A stretch of DNA of 64,000 bases from Fibrobacter sp. (GCA_024398955.1 JAKSIG010000006.1:1-64000); one strand, 5' to 3'; positions 17,466 to 26,310 are shown, counted from the stretch's first letter. Notes: generated by a model not told the origin, from the letters alone. Numbers and translations: made by a program.

Positions 17466-19100
17466 CTACTTCACGATGAGCATCGAATCATCCCAGGCCT
17501 CGTGCTTTTCGAAGCCCATGAGGTTAGCAGTGGTTGCTGCCAGGTTGGACAGACCCCAGTTGCCTTCCTTGAGACCAAGCTTGCCGCCGGTAACGTTATC
17601 GTACAGGATGCAGGGAACCTTGTTCAAGGTGTGGCTGGTCTTAGCCTTGAAGGAACCATCCTTGTTCACCTTCGGCATGCCGGTCTTCTTGTCGATTTCG
17701 TACATTTCGTCGGCGTTACCGTGGTCAGCGGTAATGAGAGCAACACCGCCGGCTGCGTCGATCACCGGGAGGAGACGGGCGAGGCCGATGTCCACAGCTT
17801 CGATAGCCATGGTAGCTGCACGGAAGGAACCAGTGTGGCCCACCATGTCGCCGTTGGGGTAGTTGCAGCGGAGCGTCTGGTACTTGCCGCTCTTGATTGC
17901 TTCGATCATGGCGTCGGTAACTTCTGCAGCCTTCATCCAGGGGCGCTGTTCGAACGGAACAACGTCGGATTCGATTTCCAGGTAGGTTTCGCCGTCGAAC
18001 TTGCTGGAACGGTTACCATTCCAGAAGTAAGTCACGTGGCCGTACTTCTGAGTTTCGGAGCAAGCGAACTGCTTAACGCCAGTTTCTGCGAACCATTCGC
18101 CAGAGGTTTCCTTGATTGCCGGAGGAGGAACCAGGAAGCGGTTGGGGAGCTTCAGGTCGCCATCGTACTGGAGCATGCCGGCGTAGCAAACCTTGGGGAA
18201 GCGGACGCGGTCAAATTCATTGAAGGATTCTTCTTCGAAGGCGCGGGTGATTTCGATAGCGCGGTCGCCACGGAAGTTGAAGAACACCACGGAGTCGCCG
18301 TCGTTGATGGTGCCAACAGGCTGGCCGTTAGCAGCAATTACGAACGGAGGAAGATCCTGGTCGATTGCCTTGGTTTCGCCGCGGAGGGTTTCGATAGCTT
18401 GCTTTGCAGATTCGAACATACGGCCTTCGCCGAGAACGTGGGTCTTCCAACCAAGTTCAACCATCTTCCAGTTAGCATTGTAACGGTCCATGGTGATCTG
18501 CATACGGCCACCGCCAGAAGCGATGCAAACGTCGAATTCAGAAGAACGGAGTTCAGAGAGGAACTGTTCGAAGGGTTCAACGTAGTCGAGAGCGGAAGTT
18601 TCAGGAACGTCACGACCATCCAGGAGGATGTGGATACGAACCTTCTTCACGGATTCCTTCTTGGCCTGGGCCACCATGGCCTTCAGGTGAGAAATGTTGG
18701 AGTGAACGTTACCGTCGGAGAAGAGGCCGATGAAGTGAAGAACGGAGTTCTTTTCACGAACGTTGGCGGAGATTTCCTTCCATGCGTCGCGGCCGAAGAT
18801 GTCGCCAGAAACGATAGCGTCCTGAACGAGGGCTGCACCCTGGTTGTAAACCTGGCCAGCACCGATAGCGTTATGACCGACTTCGGAGTTACCCATGTCT
18901 TCGTTGGTGGGCATACCCACGGCGCGGCCGTGAGCGTTCAGAAGAACGTTGGGGTACTTGGCGAACAAGGCGTCCAGAGTGGGCTTACGAGCAGCGGCAA
19001 TAGCGTTGCCCTGTTCGTTGGGGTTGAAACCGTAACCGTCCATCACGATAGTGACAACGGGACCCTTGATACCAGGGAAGTTGGAAAGCTTCTTAAGCAT
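17466..19100 (-). CDS. gpmI: 2,3-bisphosphoglycerate-independent phosphoglycerate mutase
   Basis: 544 residues, cytoplasmic, interconverting 3- and 2-phosphoglycerate in glycolysis and gluconeogenesis. Alkaline-phosphatase-superfamily motifs are VVTIVMDGYGFN (first metal Asp), NSEVGHNAIGAG (catalytic Ser), VVFFNFRGDRAIE and ITADHGNADEM. It is a single gene with strong codon bias, which also produces a long open frame on the opposite strand. A T-run followed by TATCTT upstream of the start is a likely promoter. Confidence 0.97.
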   Translation of the reverse strand: MLKKLSNFPGIKGPVVTIVMDGYGFNPNEQGNAIAAARKPTLDALFAKYPNVLLNAHGRAVGMPTNEDMGNSEVGHNAIGAGQVYNQGAALVQDAIVSGDIFGRDAWKEISANVREKNSVLHFIGLFSDGNVHSNISHLKAMVAQAKKESVKKVRIHILLDGRDVPETSALDYVEPFEQFLSELRSSEFDVCIASGGGRMQITMDRYNANWKMVELGWKTHVLGEGRMFESAKQAIETLRGETKAIDQDLPPFVIAANGQPVGTINDGDSVVFFNFRGDRAIEITRAFEEESFNEFDRVRFPKVCYAGMLQYDGDLKLPNRFLVPPPAIKETSGEWFAETGVKQFACSETQKYGHVTYFWNGNRSSKFDGETYLEIESDVVPFEQRPWMKAAEVTDAMIEAIKSGKYQTLRCNYPNGDMVGHTGSFRAATMAIEAVDIGLARLLPVIDAAGGVALITADHGNADEMYEIDKKTGMPKVNKDGSFKAKTSHTLNKVPCILYDNVTGGKLGLKEGNWGLSNLAATTANLMGFEKHEAWDDSMLIVK

Positions 19101-19176
19101 AGTTTACTCCAGTTATGCCCGGACCTTCCGGGCGCGTTAAATTACGGGTGTAAAGATAGAAAAAAAGGCGAATGCA

Positions 19177-19210
19177 AAAAAGGCCTCCCGCCTGAGCGAG
19201 AAGCCTTTTA
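19177..19210 (-). terminator. Terminator of the downstream-facing lipoprotein gene
   Basis: On the minus strand AAAAGGCTTCTCGC pairs with GCGGGAGGCCTTTT around TCAG, followed by T-rich sequence. It lies just past the stop of the 338-residue lipoprotein gene. Confidence 0.85.
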
Positions 19211-19231
19211 AAAGGTTTAACCTACGAAAGA

Positions 19232-20248
19232 TTACTGATGATATACCTTGATAGTAAAGGTAAAGTCCTTGTTGTTACCTTCGGCGTAGGAATCTTCTTC
19301 AGCAAAGCCGAATGCGTAGAAGGCGCCAGCTGCATTCTGTGCAACGTAAATCTTGTCGGCACTTTCGATCATATTGCTTGCGCCGTCAAGATTGATGCCT
19401 CTGTACTTGAAGTCGCTCTTGTAGGCGGCGGCCTTGCCGTTGTTGACTTCGGGCCAGTAACCAACAGAGTAGGAGTCTTCGACGAGGGTGCCGAACTTCA
19501 TGCCGTTTGCGCTCTTGAAGTTAATGTCGCCGTCGCCGCTCTTGGAGAAGACGACGTCTGCGGTTGCTGCATCAGCTGCAGTGCAGGTTGCCAGGTTCAG
19601 GCCCGGAGCAAGGTTGGTGGACAGTTCAACGGTGCAAGTAGCCAGCGGAGATTCTTCTACGACAGGTTCAGAAGAGGAAGATTCCGGTTCTGTAGACTTG
19701 CAGTAGTAACCCGGGTCGCGGTTGAAGGTGATGTACTGGTTGGATTCCTTGTTCTTGCCGTCGGTATCGGTAACGATAGCCTTGACGATGAGGGTGTAGT
19801 CGCCACATTCGGTAAGAGCCGGGTTGGCGAGATTGACGGTAACGCCCATGCCCATGGCGCTCAGGTCAACCAGCTTGCCGCCAACAGCAGGGTTGGCTAC
19901 GCTGACGATGCCTTCGATCGGAGTGTAGGAACCGCCTGGAATGACAGCGCCCTTGGCGACTTCAAACTGCATTGCAGAGAAGTTCATGTCGGCTGCCATG
20001 TTAGTAGTATCAGCATCGAGCTTTACTTCGAAAGTACCCTGGAAGCGAACTTCATCGCCGCGGGAGTTTGATCCAAGGTTGTTAGTCTTGATGGAAATAT
20101 CCTGAGTGCTGGAAGCGCTGATAATCGGGGTTTCGGGAACGTCGGGACCGGAACCGCTGCTGCTGTCGTCGCCGCAGGCAACGAGGCCGAATGCGCCCAT
20201 GGTCATCACGGAGCCCATCAGAAGGGTCTTTGCAAACTTGAAATTCAT
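19232..20248 (-). CDS. Putative lipoprotein, unknown function
   Basis: 338 residues. ATG at 20248 is chosen: GAGAGGAAACC lies just upstream, and it gives a clean lipoprotein signal ending GLVACGDDSSSGSG. The Ser/Gly-rich linker after the lipidated Cys is typical of the lipoproteins in this genome. The mature part looks beta-rich (EVRFQGTFEVKLDADTT; CGDYTLIVKAIVTDTDG). A Pro/Glu/Ser linker divides two halves near residue 195, and the second half contains four Cys or fewer. No family is recognised. It is monocistronic with its own terminator. Confidence 0.8.
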   Translation of the reverse strand: MNFKFAKTLLMGSVMTMGAFGLVACGDDSSSGSGPDVPETPIISASSTQDISIKTNNLGSNSRGDEVRFQGTFEVKLDADTTNMAADMNFSAMQFEVAKGAVIPGGSYTPIEGIVSVANPAVGGKLVDLSAMGMGVTVNLANPALTECGDYTLIVKAIVTDTDGKNKESNQYITFNRDPGYYCKSTEPESSSSEPVVEESPLATCTVELSTNLAPGLNLATCTAADAATADVVFSKSGDGDINFKSANGMKFGTLVEDSYSVGYWPEVNNGKAAAYKSDFKYRGINLDGASNMIESADKIYVAQNAAGAFYAFGFAEEDSYAEGNNKDFTFTIKVYHQ

Positions 20249-20416
20249 ATAGGTTTCCTCTCTAAAAAGTTTTTTGCCCATTGAAAATACACAAAAATAC
20301 CCCAAAGCGGACTACTAAAACCGACAAATAGGTGTAAAAATCTAAAAAATGTGAGAAAAACGGGTTGAAATAGCAGTTTTTAAAAAAAATGGAGGGGATT
20401 TGAGGCGAAAATAGGC

Positions 20417-22618
20417 TTATTTCCCCATGTCCCTGATGAGGTCGCGGAGTCGTGCAGCCTCTTCGAAATCCAGCTTGGCTGCTGCGGCCTTCATCTGGGC
20501 CTCCAGTTCCTCGATGGAAAGCTTTGCGGACTTGGCAGAACTCTTTCGGCCAGGAGTCTTCTTGGGCTTGCCCAGGGGGGCGCCCTTGAACAGGGGGACA
20601 TCCCCGTTGTCGTCATTTGCGTCGCCGAAGCCGTAGTCTGCGTCGTAATCCGGGTCTTCCAAAGCTTGGGGAGTCTTGTCGCCGCGCCACAGTTCCAGCA
20701 GCGGATCGTTGATGACCAGGTCCCCTTCCAGCTTGCGGCTGACGGACTTTGGCGTAATGCCATGTTCCTTGTTGAATTCCTCCTGCAGTGTGCGGCGGCG
20801 GATGGTTTCGTCTACTGCCTTTTGCAGGCTGTCGGTCATGTTGTCGGCGAACAGCAATACGGTGCCGTTCACATTTCTGGACGCGCGGCCCATGGTTTGG
20901 ATAAGGCTGCGGTAGTTGCGGAGGAAGCCTTCCTTGTCGGCGTCCAAAATAGCCACCATGCTGACTTCCGGCAAGTCCAAGCCTTCGCGCAAGAGGTTGA
21001 TGCCCACCAGCACGTCGAACTCGCCGGTGCGCAGTCCTTTAATGAGGTCGTGACGTTCCAAGGTCTTAATGTCACTGTGTAAATACTTGGCCTTGATACC
21101 CGCTTCCACAAAATAGTCCGTAAGGTCCTGGGCCATCTTCTTGGTAAGGGTGGTGACCAGCACGCGGTCGCCGTTCTTGACCGTTTCCTCGATGCGGTAA
21201 AGCAGCACATCCATTTGCCCCTGGATGGGGAACATCTCGATCTTCGGGTCCAGAAGGCCGGTGGGGCGGTTGATCTGTTCTGCTACCACACCGCCGGTCT
21301 TTTCAAGTTCGTATTCGCCCGGCGTTGCGCTGACGAACAGCACCTGCTTGGGATACATGAACTCGAATTCCTTGAAGTTCATGGGGCGGTTGTCCAAGGC
21401 GCAAGGCAGACGGAAACCGTAATTTACCAGCGTCGTCTTTCGGCTCTTGTCCCCTTCGGCCATGCCGCCTACCTGGGGAATGCTTACGTGGGATTCGTCC
21501 ACCATCAGGAGCCAGTCGTCACCGAAGTAGTCGATGAGGGTAAAGGGTCGGGTACCGGGGCCGCGGTTTTCGATAATGGCGGAATAGTTCTCGATGCCGC
21601 TGCACATACCGGTTTCGCGGATCATTTCCATGTCGTAGCGAGTACGGCTTGAAAGTCTGGCGGATTCCAGGACCTTGCCTTCCTTGTCCAGTTCCGCAAG
21701 GCGGTCCGTCAATTGCAACTGCATACGCTGCAGGATCCCGGCTCGGCCTTCTTCCTTGGTCACGAAGTGCTTGGCGGGAGCGATGGTCATTTCTTCCAGC
21801 TCCTGGATGACTTCGCCGGTAATGATGTTGAAGCGCACCAGACGATCCACCTCGTCGCCGAACAGCTCGATGCGCATGCCGTCTTCGTCGTAGCTGGGGT
21901 GGATTTCGATGACGTCGCCGTGGCAGCGGAAGGTTCCGCGTTCCAGGCTGAAGTCGTTACGGGTGTACTGGATGCGGACCAGTTCGTGAAGCAGGTCGTC
22001 GCGATCCTTGATGTCGCCCTTCTTGATTCGAACCATCAGGTCGAAATATTCGGCGGGGCTGCCCAAGCCGTAAATGCAGCTGACGGATGCGATGATAATG
22101 ACGTCGCGACGGGTCAGCAGGTTAGCCGTTGCACGCAGACGCAGCTTGTCGATTTCGTCGTTGATGCTGGCGTCTTTTTCGATAAAGGTATCGGTGTGGG
22201 GAATGTAGGCTTCGGGCTGGAAATAGTCGTAATAGCTGACAAAATATTCCACCGCATTCTTGGGGAAGAAAGCCTTGAATTCCTGGTAGAGCTGGGCGGC
22301 CAAGGTCTTGTTGTGGGTGAGGATGAGGGTAGGCTTACCCACGTTCTTGATGACGTTTGCCATGGTGAACGTCTTGCCGGAACCGGTTACGCCAAGGAGC
22401 GTCTGGAACTGGTCCCCTTGCTTGAAGCCCTCGGTAATCTGCTCGATGGCCTTGGGCTGGTCGCCGGCGGCGCCATACTGGCTTACCAGTTCGAAGTTGG
22501 CGCGGGTTGGCGCCTGGAACTGACGCAATCTTCCCGGAAGGCTCTGCTCGGGGGAGAGAACCTTTGCTATCGGTTTTGCATACGGATCCGGGGTAATTGT
22601 CTTGCGCGCTCTAGCCAT
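20417..22618 (-). CDS. uvrB: Excinuclease ABC subunit B
   Basis: About 733 residues from ATG 22618. Helicase motifs are LLGVTGSGKTFT (Walker A), LTHNKTLAAQLY, the beta-hairpin YYDYFQPEAYIP, LLMVDESHVSIPQ, FVSATPGEYE and QTMGRASRNVNG. The UVR motif that binds UvrC closes the protein (AAAKLDFEEAARLRDLI). A 50-residue low-complexity linker (about 640-690) before the UVR motif makes it somewhat longer than usual. Upstream, TTGACC-17 bp-TATCTT is a plausible promoter. It acts with UvrA and UvrC in nucleotide excision repair. Confidence 0.97.
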   Translation of the reverse strand: MARARKTITPDPYAKPIAKVLSPEQSLPGRLRQFQAPTRANFELVSQYGAAGDQPKAIEQITEGFKQGDQFQTLLGVTGSGKTFTMANVIKNVGKPTLILTHNKTLAAQLYQEFKAFFPKNAVEYFVSYYDYFQPEAYIPHTDTFIEKDASINDEIDKLRLRATANLLTRRDVIIIASVSCIYGLGSPAEYFDLMVRIKKGDIKDRDDLLHELVRIQYTRNDFSLERGTFRCHGDVIEIHPSYDEDGMRIELFGDEVDRLVRFNIITGEVIQELEEMTIAPAKHFVTKEEGRAGILQRMQLQLTDRLAELDKEGKVLESARLSSRTRYDMEMIRETGMCSGIENYSAIIENRGPGTRPFTLIDYFGDDWLLMVDESHVSIPQVGGMAEGDKSRKTTLVNYGFRLPCALDNRPMNFKEFEFMYPKQVLFVSATPGEYELEKTGGVVAEQINRPTGLLDPKIEMFPIQGQMDVLLYRIEETVKNGDRVLVTTLTKKMAQDLTDYFVEAGIKAKYLHSDIKTLERHDLIKGLRTGEFDVLVGINLLREGLDLPEVSMVAILDADKEGFLRNYRSLIQTMGRASRNVNGTVLLFADNMTDSLQKAVDETIRRRTLQEEFNKEHGITPKSVSRKLEGDLVINDPLLELWRGDKTPQALEDPDYDADYGFGDANDDNGDVPLFKGAPLGKPKKTPGRKSSAKSAKLSIEELEAQMKAAAAKLDFEEAARLRDLIRDMGK

Positions 22619-22688
22619 ACCACAAAGATACAATTTGTGCAGTAGTTGGTCAAGGCTTTAGTATATCAAGGTGTTTTGTTAGGGTAGA

Positions 22689-22706
22689 TTTTTTTTCTAT
22701 ATATAA
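22689..22706 (+). promoter_or_regulatory. T-tract/TATA promoter candidate for the FISUMP gene
   Basis: Eight T are followed by C and TATATATAA, 26 bp before the ATG, with TAGGAG as ribosome-binding site. There is no clear -35 box. Confidence 0.5.
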
Positions 22707-22731
22707 CTTAAAATTTATTTTAGGAGTTTTG

Positions 22732-23406
22732 ATGCGATTTTTGAATTCTTTGTTGATGGTGTTTTGCTTTTTGTTCTTAATATCCTGTGGAGGAGAAAGC
22801 GAAAATACAAAAAAAATTAAGACTGGTCCGAAACCTATTGAACATTTTGAAGGATCTTTTACCGATTTAAGGGATAATCAAACTTATCGGACTGTTAAAA
22901 TAGAATCGCAAACCTGGTTTGCTCAGAACCTTAATTTCAAAATGGCAAATAGTTTTTGTTATAAAAATAAAAAAGAGTTTTGTGATGAATATGGTCGTCT
23001 TTATACTTGGAATTCAGCTATAAATTCTGCTTGCCCGTCTGGTTGGCGTTTACCTAGTAAAAATGATTATGAAGTTCTGTTTAGTGCCATTGATCATTAT
23101 GTCAATGCCGGGAAAGGTCCCCTTGAACTTCAAATAGGAGTGGGAAAAATTCTAAAGAGTAAAGAAGGTTGGCTTGACAAAAACATCAAAGCTTCTGATG
23201 ACTATGGCTTTACAATTCTCCCTGCAGGAGATATGCATGATGGGGGGCATTTTATGAATGTAAAGGAACATTCGCGTTTTTGGACTATTACTGAAATTGA
23301 CGAAAAATTGGCGTACAGCATCTCCTTTGTATATAGCAATCAAGAAGCTGAATTTGCATATGCAGGAAAAAATGATGGTTTCTCTATTCGTTGCATAAAA
23401 AATTGA
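22732..23406 (+). CDS. FISUMP-domain lipoprotein
   Basis: 224 residues with a lipoprotein signal ending LFLISCGGE. The rest is a single 'Fibrobacter succinogenes major paralogous' (FISUMP) domain: TDLRDNQTYRTVKIESQTWF, AQNLNF, GRLYTWNSAI, CPSGWRLPSKNDYEVL, then FRFWTITE-type and GFSIRCIKN ends. The domain is found in many copies in Fibrobacter and relatives; its function is unknown and surface localisation is likely. Base composition is visibly more AT-rich than in flanking genes, suggesting recent acquisition or relaxed codon use. ATG 22732 is preferred over the adjacent TTG because of TAGGAG spacing. Confidence 0.85.
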   Translation: MRFLNSLLMVFCFLFLISCGGESENTKKIKTGPKPIEHFEGSFTDLRDNQTYRTVKIESQTWFAQNLNFKMANSFCYKNKKEFCDEYGRLYTWNSAINSACPSGWRLPSKNDYEVLFSAIDHYVNAGKGPLELQIGVGKILKSKEGWLDKNIKASDDYGFTILPAGDMHDGGHFMNVKEHSRFWTITEIDEKLAYSISFVYSNQEAEFAYAGKNDGFSIRCIKN

Positions 23407-23470
23407 ATGGAATCGTACTCTTGGTAATAAAATATTTTGCTAGACACTCAAACTTTTCTCTGGGGCATTT

Positions 23471-23483
23471 TTTAGTTAACCTA
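23471..23483. promoter_or_regulatory. GTTAAC half-site motif (TTTAGTTAACCTA)
   Basis: A GTTAAC palindrome with AG/CT flanks, 65 bp past the FISUMP gene. It resembles the motifs at 24818 and 26257. No clear terminator is seen in this gap. Confidence 0.3.
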
Positions 23484-23563
23484 CTTCACCAGGGCTGACG
23501 TTTCGTTACCGATTTTTAGATATTGAGTTTTTTGAAGATTACTTTATGACAAATTAAGATCAG

Positions 23564-24802
23564 CTATTTAATGCTCAGGCTTTCTTTGACAGAAATTTTT
23601 TCCTTGCCGATAAGCTTGTACAGCTTGTTTCGGAAAAGAGGAATGGCGGCGATAACGCCTGCGACGATTACTAAAACACTTAGGTAGGCGATGCCCGGTT
23701 TATCCAGTTCCGCCTTGAACACGATTCGCAGCACCAGCAGAATCCACCAGTGAACAGCAAGAATGATAAGGGCGTTTCGTGAAATGTTTCGCAGGATTCC
23801 TTTGAAGATTGCGATGGGCGTGACGTTGGGTATTTTGGACAAGAGCTGAAAAATTCCAATGAGGCCTGCGATTCCAAAAACGGAACTTCCCACAAATCGG
23901 AAAATGTTTTTCCCTAGGGTGTTGTTCATGATGCTGAACCAGGGCATGGCTTCGTCGATGATGGCGTATAGCACGAATGCTACGATGGTGCCAATTAGCA
24001 GAGCTGCGTTCCCGACTCTGGAATTGATGTTGCCTAACTTTTTTATAGGTTCCTTGCAGAGCCAGCCCAGTGCAAAAAAGGCAAGACAGGTGCAGTCTCG
24101 TTCGATGCCCAGAGGCAAGCGAATGTGGTTTTTAAAAAGCAGCCAACCGGCGATTAAACTGCTTGCGGCAACGGCGGCAATTAATACAATGATGCAGGGG
24201 GTTCCACCCCCTGGCCCCCCGTGCGAGCGATGCGATAGTTCGTTCAACGAATTATCGCATTCCATGCAATGTTGAGGGGCGCTAAAGCGCCTCCTCAAAG
24301 GTTGTGTAATAAGTTCGGCAATTTTATGCACTCCAAAGAACATCAGGCTGATGGAATACAGCGTGAATACGAACCAAAGCGGGCCCGACCCGATGCTGGA
24401 TTTTCCGGCTACGAAAATTTTTGCCAGGTTCCAGCCCATGTATTGACCGACATTCTCGATAACCGGTACAGTATTCATGATGGTCATCTTGGGGGCTTTG
24501 GGAAACCACTCAAAATTCCATACTACAGGGTCCAATGCCAAGAACAGCAGAGAAAGCCAGATGTAGGGGAGGAGCAGAACCTTGGTCTTGTGCAGGGCGT
24601 AGCTCTTGAAATCTGCAAATCGCCGGGTGCTGAAAAGTACGCCTGAAATAAAGAAGAAGGCAGACATTCGCATGGCACTGAGCGCCTCCATTCCGATGCT
24701 CACATTCTTGAAGGATTGCTCCATATGGAAAAGGCAGACCAGCAATAGGACGAACCCCTTATATTCGTCGATCCATAAAATTCTGTTGTTTGCCTGTTGC
24801 AT
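23564..24802 (-). CDS. Acyltransferase-3 family membrane protein with repeat insertion
   Basis: 412 residues, polytopic. The N-terminal RILWIDEYKGFVLLLVCLFHME and the SAFFFISGVLFS helix are typical of acyltransferase-3/OafA-type enzymes, which O-acylate cell-surface glycans at the inner membrane. About ten helices are predicted. Between residues about 163 and 200 the frame is interrupted by a polar, Gly/Pro/Cys-rich stretch (QPLRRRFSAPQH, then LSHRSHGGPGGGTPC) encoded exactly by a GC-rich three-hairpin repeat (24194-24304). The frame continues on both sides, so the protein may still fold with an enlarged loop, or may be impaired. The promoter and a candidate operator lie immediately upstream. 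Confidence 0.82.
   Translation of the reverse strand: MQQANNRILWIDEYKGFVLLLVCLFHMEQSFKNVSIGMEALSAMRMSAFFFISGVLFSTRRFADFKSYALHKTKVLLLPYIWLSLLFLALDPVVWNFEWFPKAPKMTIMNTVPVIENVGQYMGWNLAKIFVAGKSSIGSGPLWFVFTLYSISLMFFGVHKIAELITQPLRRRFSAPQHCMECDNSLNELSHRSHGGPGGGTPCIIVLIAAVAASSLIAGWLLFKNHIRLPLGIERDCTCLAFFALGWLCKEPIKKLGNINSRVGNAALLIGTIVAFVLYAIIDEAMPWFSIMNNTLGKNIFRFVGSSVFGIAGLIGIFQLLSKIPNVTPIAIFKGILRNISRNALIILAVHWWILLVLRIVFKAELDKPGIAYLSVLVIVAGVIAAIPLFRNKLYKLIGKEKISVKESLSIK
24194..24304. repeat. Structured GC-rich repeat element inside a coding frame
   Basis: Three successive inverted repeats: AGGGGGT/ACCCCCT (24196-24212), a 29-bp near-perfect palindrome with arms TGCGATAGTTCGTT and AACGAATTATCGCA (24231-24259, one mismatch), and TTGAGGGGCGC/GCGCCTCCTCAA (24273-24298). 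About 111 bp in all, a multiple of three, so the host frame is kept. No transposase is encoded. The organisation is like a REP or MITE-type element. Confidence 0.75.
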
Positions 24803-24817
24803 TAGCGATGTTCTTTC

Positions 24818-24834
24818 GTGGTTAACTTAACTAC
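24818..24834. promoter_or_regulatory. Candidate operator over the acyltransferase transcription start
   Basis: GTGGTTAACTTAACTAC is an inverted repeat with 8-bp arms, one mismatch and a 1-base centre. It lies directly downstream of a minus-strand TATATT box and in the divergent gap next to the regulator gene, a position suited to repression. Confidence 0.5.
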
Positions 24835-24835
24835 A

Positions 24836-24846
24836 AATATAAAAAC
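24836..24846 (-). promoter_or_regulatory. Promoter -10 candidate for the acyltransferase gene
   Basis: On the minus strand GTTTTTATATTTG gives a T-tract leading into TATATT, 34 bp before the start codon. Confidence 0.45.
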
Positions 24847-24893
24847 TGCGGCAATGACCTGTTTTCTTTGTGAGTGAAGTACACTTGAAACAG

Positions 24894-24906
24894 TTTTTTC
24901 TATAGT
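24894..24906 (+). promoter_or_regulatory. Promoter candidate for the GntR/LacI-type regulator
   Basis: TTTTTTC is followed by TATAGT, then the ribosome-binding site AAAGGA, ahead of ATG 24926. The gap from -10 to start is about 20 bp. Confidence 0.45.
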
Positions 24907-24925
24907 TTTATGGAAAGGAAATGTT

Positions 24926-26251
24926 ATGCTTATTGAAGACGTGAAAAAGTCCATTGCCACTGCTGGCTTTAATGAAGGTGACAAGATGCCGTCGGTTCGT
25001 AAGATGGCTGTTCAATTGGGTCTTTCTACCGCTACGGTCCACAAGGCCTATCGTGAACTTTCTGATGAAGGCTTCATTAAGTCTTATCAAGGCAAGGGCT
25101 GCTTTTGGGGCGGTTTGCCTGTAACCATGTCGGTCTCCAGGAGTGATACCAATTTTGTGGTAGAAACTCTGTTCGCCAAGGACCTGGAGTCTGGCTACCT
25201 GAATGCCTTTGAACGGATTCCCTCCATCAAGGAACTTTCCATACGCTACAAGGTTTCTCCTTACAGCGTCAAAAAATTTTTGAATACCCAGGTTGCTCGG
25301 GGTGTGCTGCGTCAGGTGGGGGCCAAGTACTATTTTGACGAAGAACGCCCAGTCGGTTTTTTCAATTACATCATCTTCGTTCATCGATCCGATGAGAACG
25401 GACATTTTAAAATAGATGCGGAACGTGAATCCGAGGTTTTCCGTAAGATGTCACAGTATGCGGCAAATCAAAAGATTGCTGTACATTTTGTAGGTTATCA
25501 CGAGGCTAGCGATACCTTGTTCTCTGCAGACGGGCACCCCTTTATACCAAGGGATGACGCCCATTGCCTGGGGGCCTTTCTTTCTACATGGCTGGTGTTC
25601 AATCCGTCGAATCTTTTTGCCCATTTTGCCAAGATTACCAGTCCTATTTCAGTTTGGTGGGAATATGCTCCGGATGAAGTTCCAAAGACAACGCAAAATC
25701 GAAAAAAGTGGGCGTTCTTCAATGTAGCCTTTGGCAAAGAAGCGGGCGTTATTGCTGCCCAACATTTGAAAACAAAGAATCTGAAAAAGGTCCACTATGT
25801 TTCGCCCTTTCACCGCAGTTTTTGGTCCAAGGCCCGCCTTGAAGGCCTAGAAAATTCAGGCATTGAAGTGCTTCCCCTGGTGAACGATTATTTGGCGAGC
25901 CCTTTTGATGTGCAGCCTGAAGCCGAAAAGGAAGGTGTCGATTCCCAGACTTTTTTGATGACGATGATGGGGAATCTTTTAGCAAACGCGACCCTGGATT
26001 CCTTTGTCTGTTCCAATGACTGGGTAGCAACCACGTTGCTCGATTACTATAAGAGCAAGGGCTTGCCTCGCCCCTATGTTTTGGGGTTTGACGATACCAT
26101 TGAAAGTTATAAGTACGTGTTTGATTCTGTAGCTTTTAATGTGGAAACCATGGTGAAGGAAGCGTTGTACCATATTACCTCTCCTAGCATCTATGCGAAT
26201 TTCCGCAGGCAAATGCAGACTCCTCTTGGAAAGGTTGTGGAGAAGAAATAA
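24926..26251 (+). CDS. GntR-type regulator with tandem winged helices and LacI-like sensor
   Basis: 441 residues. The N-terminus is a GntR winged helix (KMPSVRKMAVQLGLSTATVH, then KAYRELSDEGFI). Residues about 73-115 look like a second, divergent GntR winged helix (RIPSIKELSIRYKVSPYSV, then ARGVL). Residues about 130-430 resemble a LacI/periplasmic-binding-protein effector domain (AFFNVAFGKEAGVIAAQHL; VCSNDWVATTLLDYYKSKG; YVLGFDDT). The GntR-plus-LacI arrangement is that of arabinose repressor AraR, so a sugar ligand is likely, perhaps linked to the GH13 glucosidase or the acyltransferase nearby. Two DNA-binding domains in one chain are unusual. The second HTH is my reading of the pattern, not a database result. 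Confidence 0.82.
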   Translation: MLIEDVKKSIATAGFNEGDKMPSVRKMAVQLGLSTATVHKAYRELSDEGFIKSYQGKGCFWGGLPVTMSVSRSDTNFVVETLFAKDLESGYLNAFERIPSIKELSIRYKVSPYSVKKFLNTQVARGVLRQVGAKYYFDEERPVGFFNYIIFVHRSDENGHFKIDAERESEVFRKMSQYAANQKIAVHFVGYHEASDTLFSADGHPFIPRDDAHCLGAFLSTWLVFNPSNLFAHFAKITSPISVWWEYAPDEVPKTTQNRKKWAFFNVAFGKEAGVIAAQHLKTKNLKKVHYVSPFHRSFWSKARLEGLENSGIEVLPLVNDYLASPFDVQPEAEKEGVDSQTFLMTMMGNLLANATLDSFVCSNDWVATTLLDYYKSKGLPRPYVLGFDDTIESYKYVFDSVAFNVETMVKEALYHITSPSIYANFRRQMQTPLGKVVEKK

Positions 26252-26256
26252 GACCA

Positions 26257-26280
26257 CTTGTTAACTCATTAGTTAACCAA
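26257..26280. promoter_or_regulatory. GTTAAC inverted-repeat site 1
   Basis: TTGTTAACT-CATT-AGTTAACCAA: two GTTAAC cores spaced one helical turn apart with dyad symmetry, 6 bp past the regulator gene's stop. Confidence 0.45.
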
Positions 26281-26310
26281 TGGTTGTGTTTTTCGCATTT
26301 TTTCAAAAGT

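Noticed and set aside
17502..19211. Long open frame (569 codons) on the strand opposite gpmI
   Set aside because: It mirrors gpmI exactly, has no recognisable domain or ribosome-binding site, and arises from the strong codon bias of gpmI.
24194..24304. Frameshift or pseudogene in the acyltransferase
   Set aside because: The frame remains open through the repeat and membrane helices continue on both sides, so it is kept as a coding gene.
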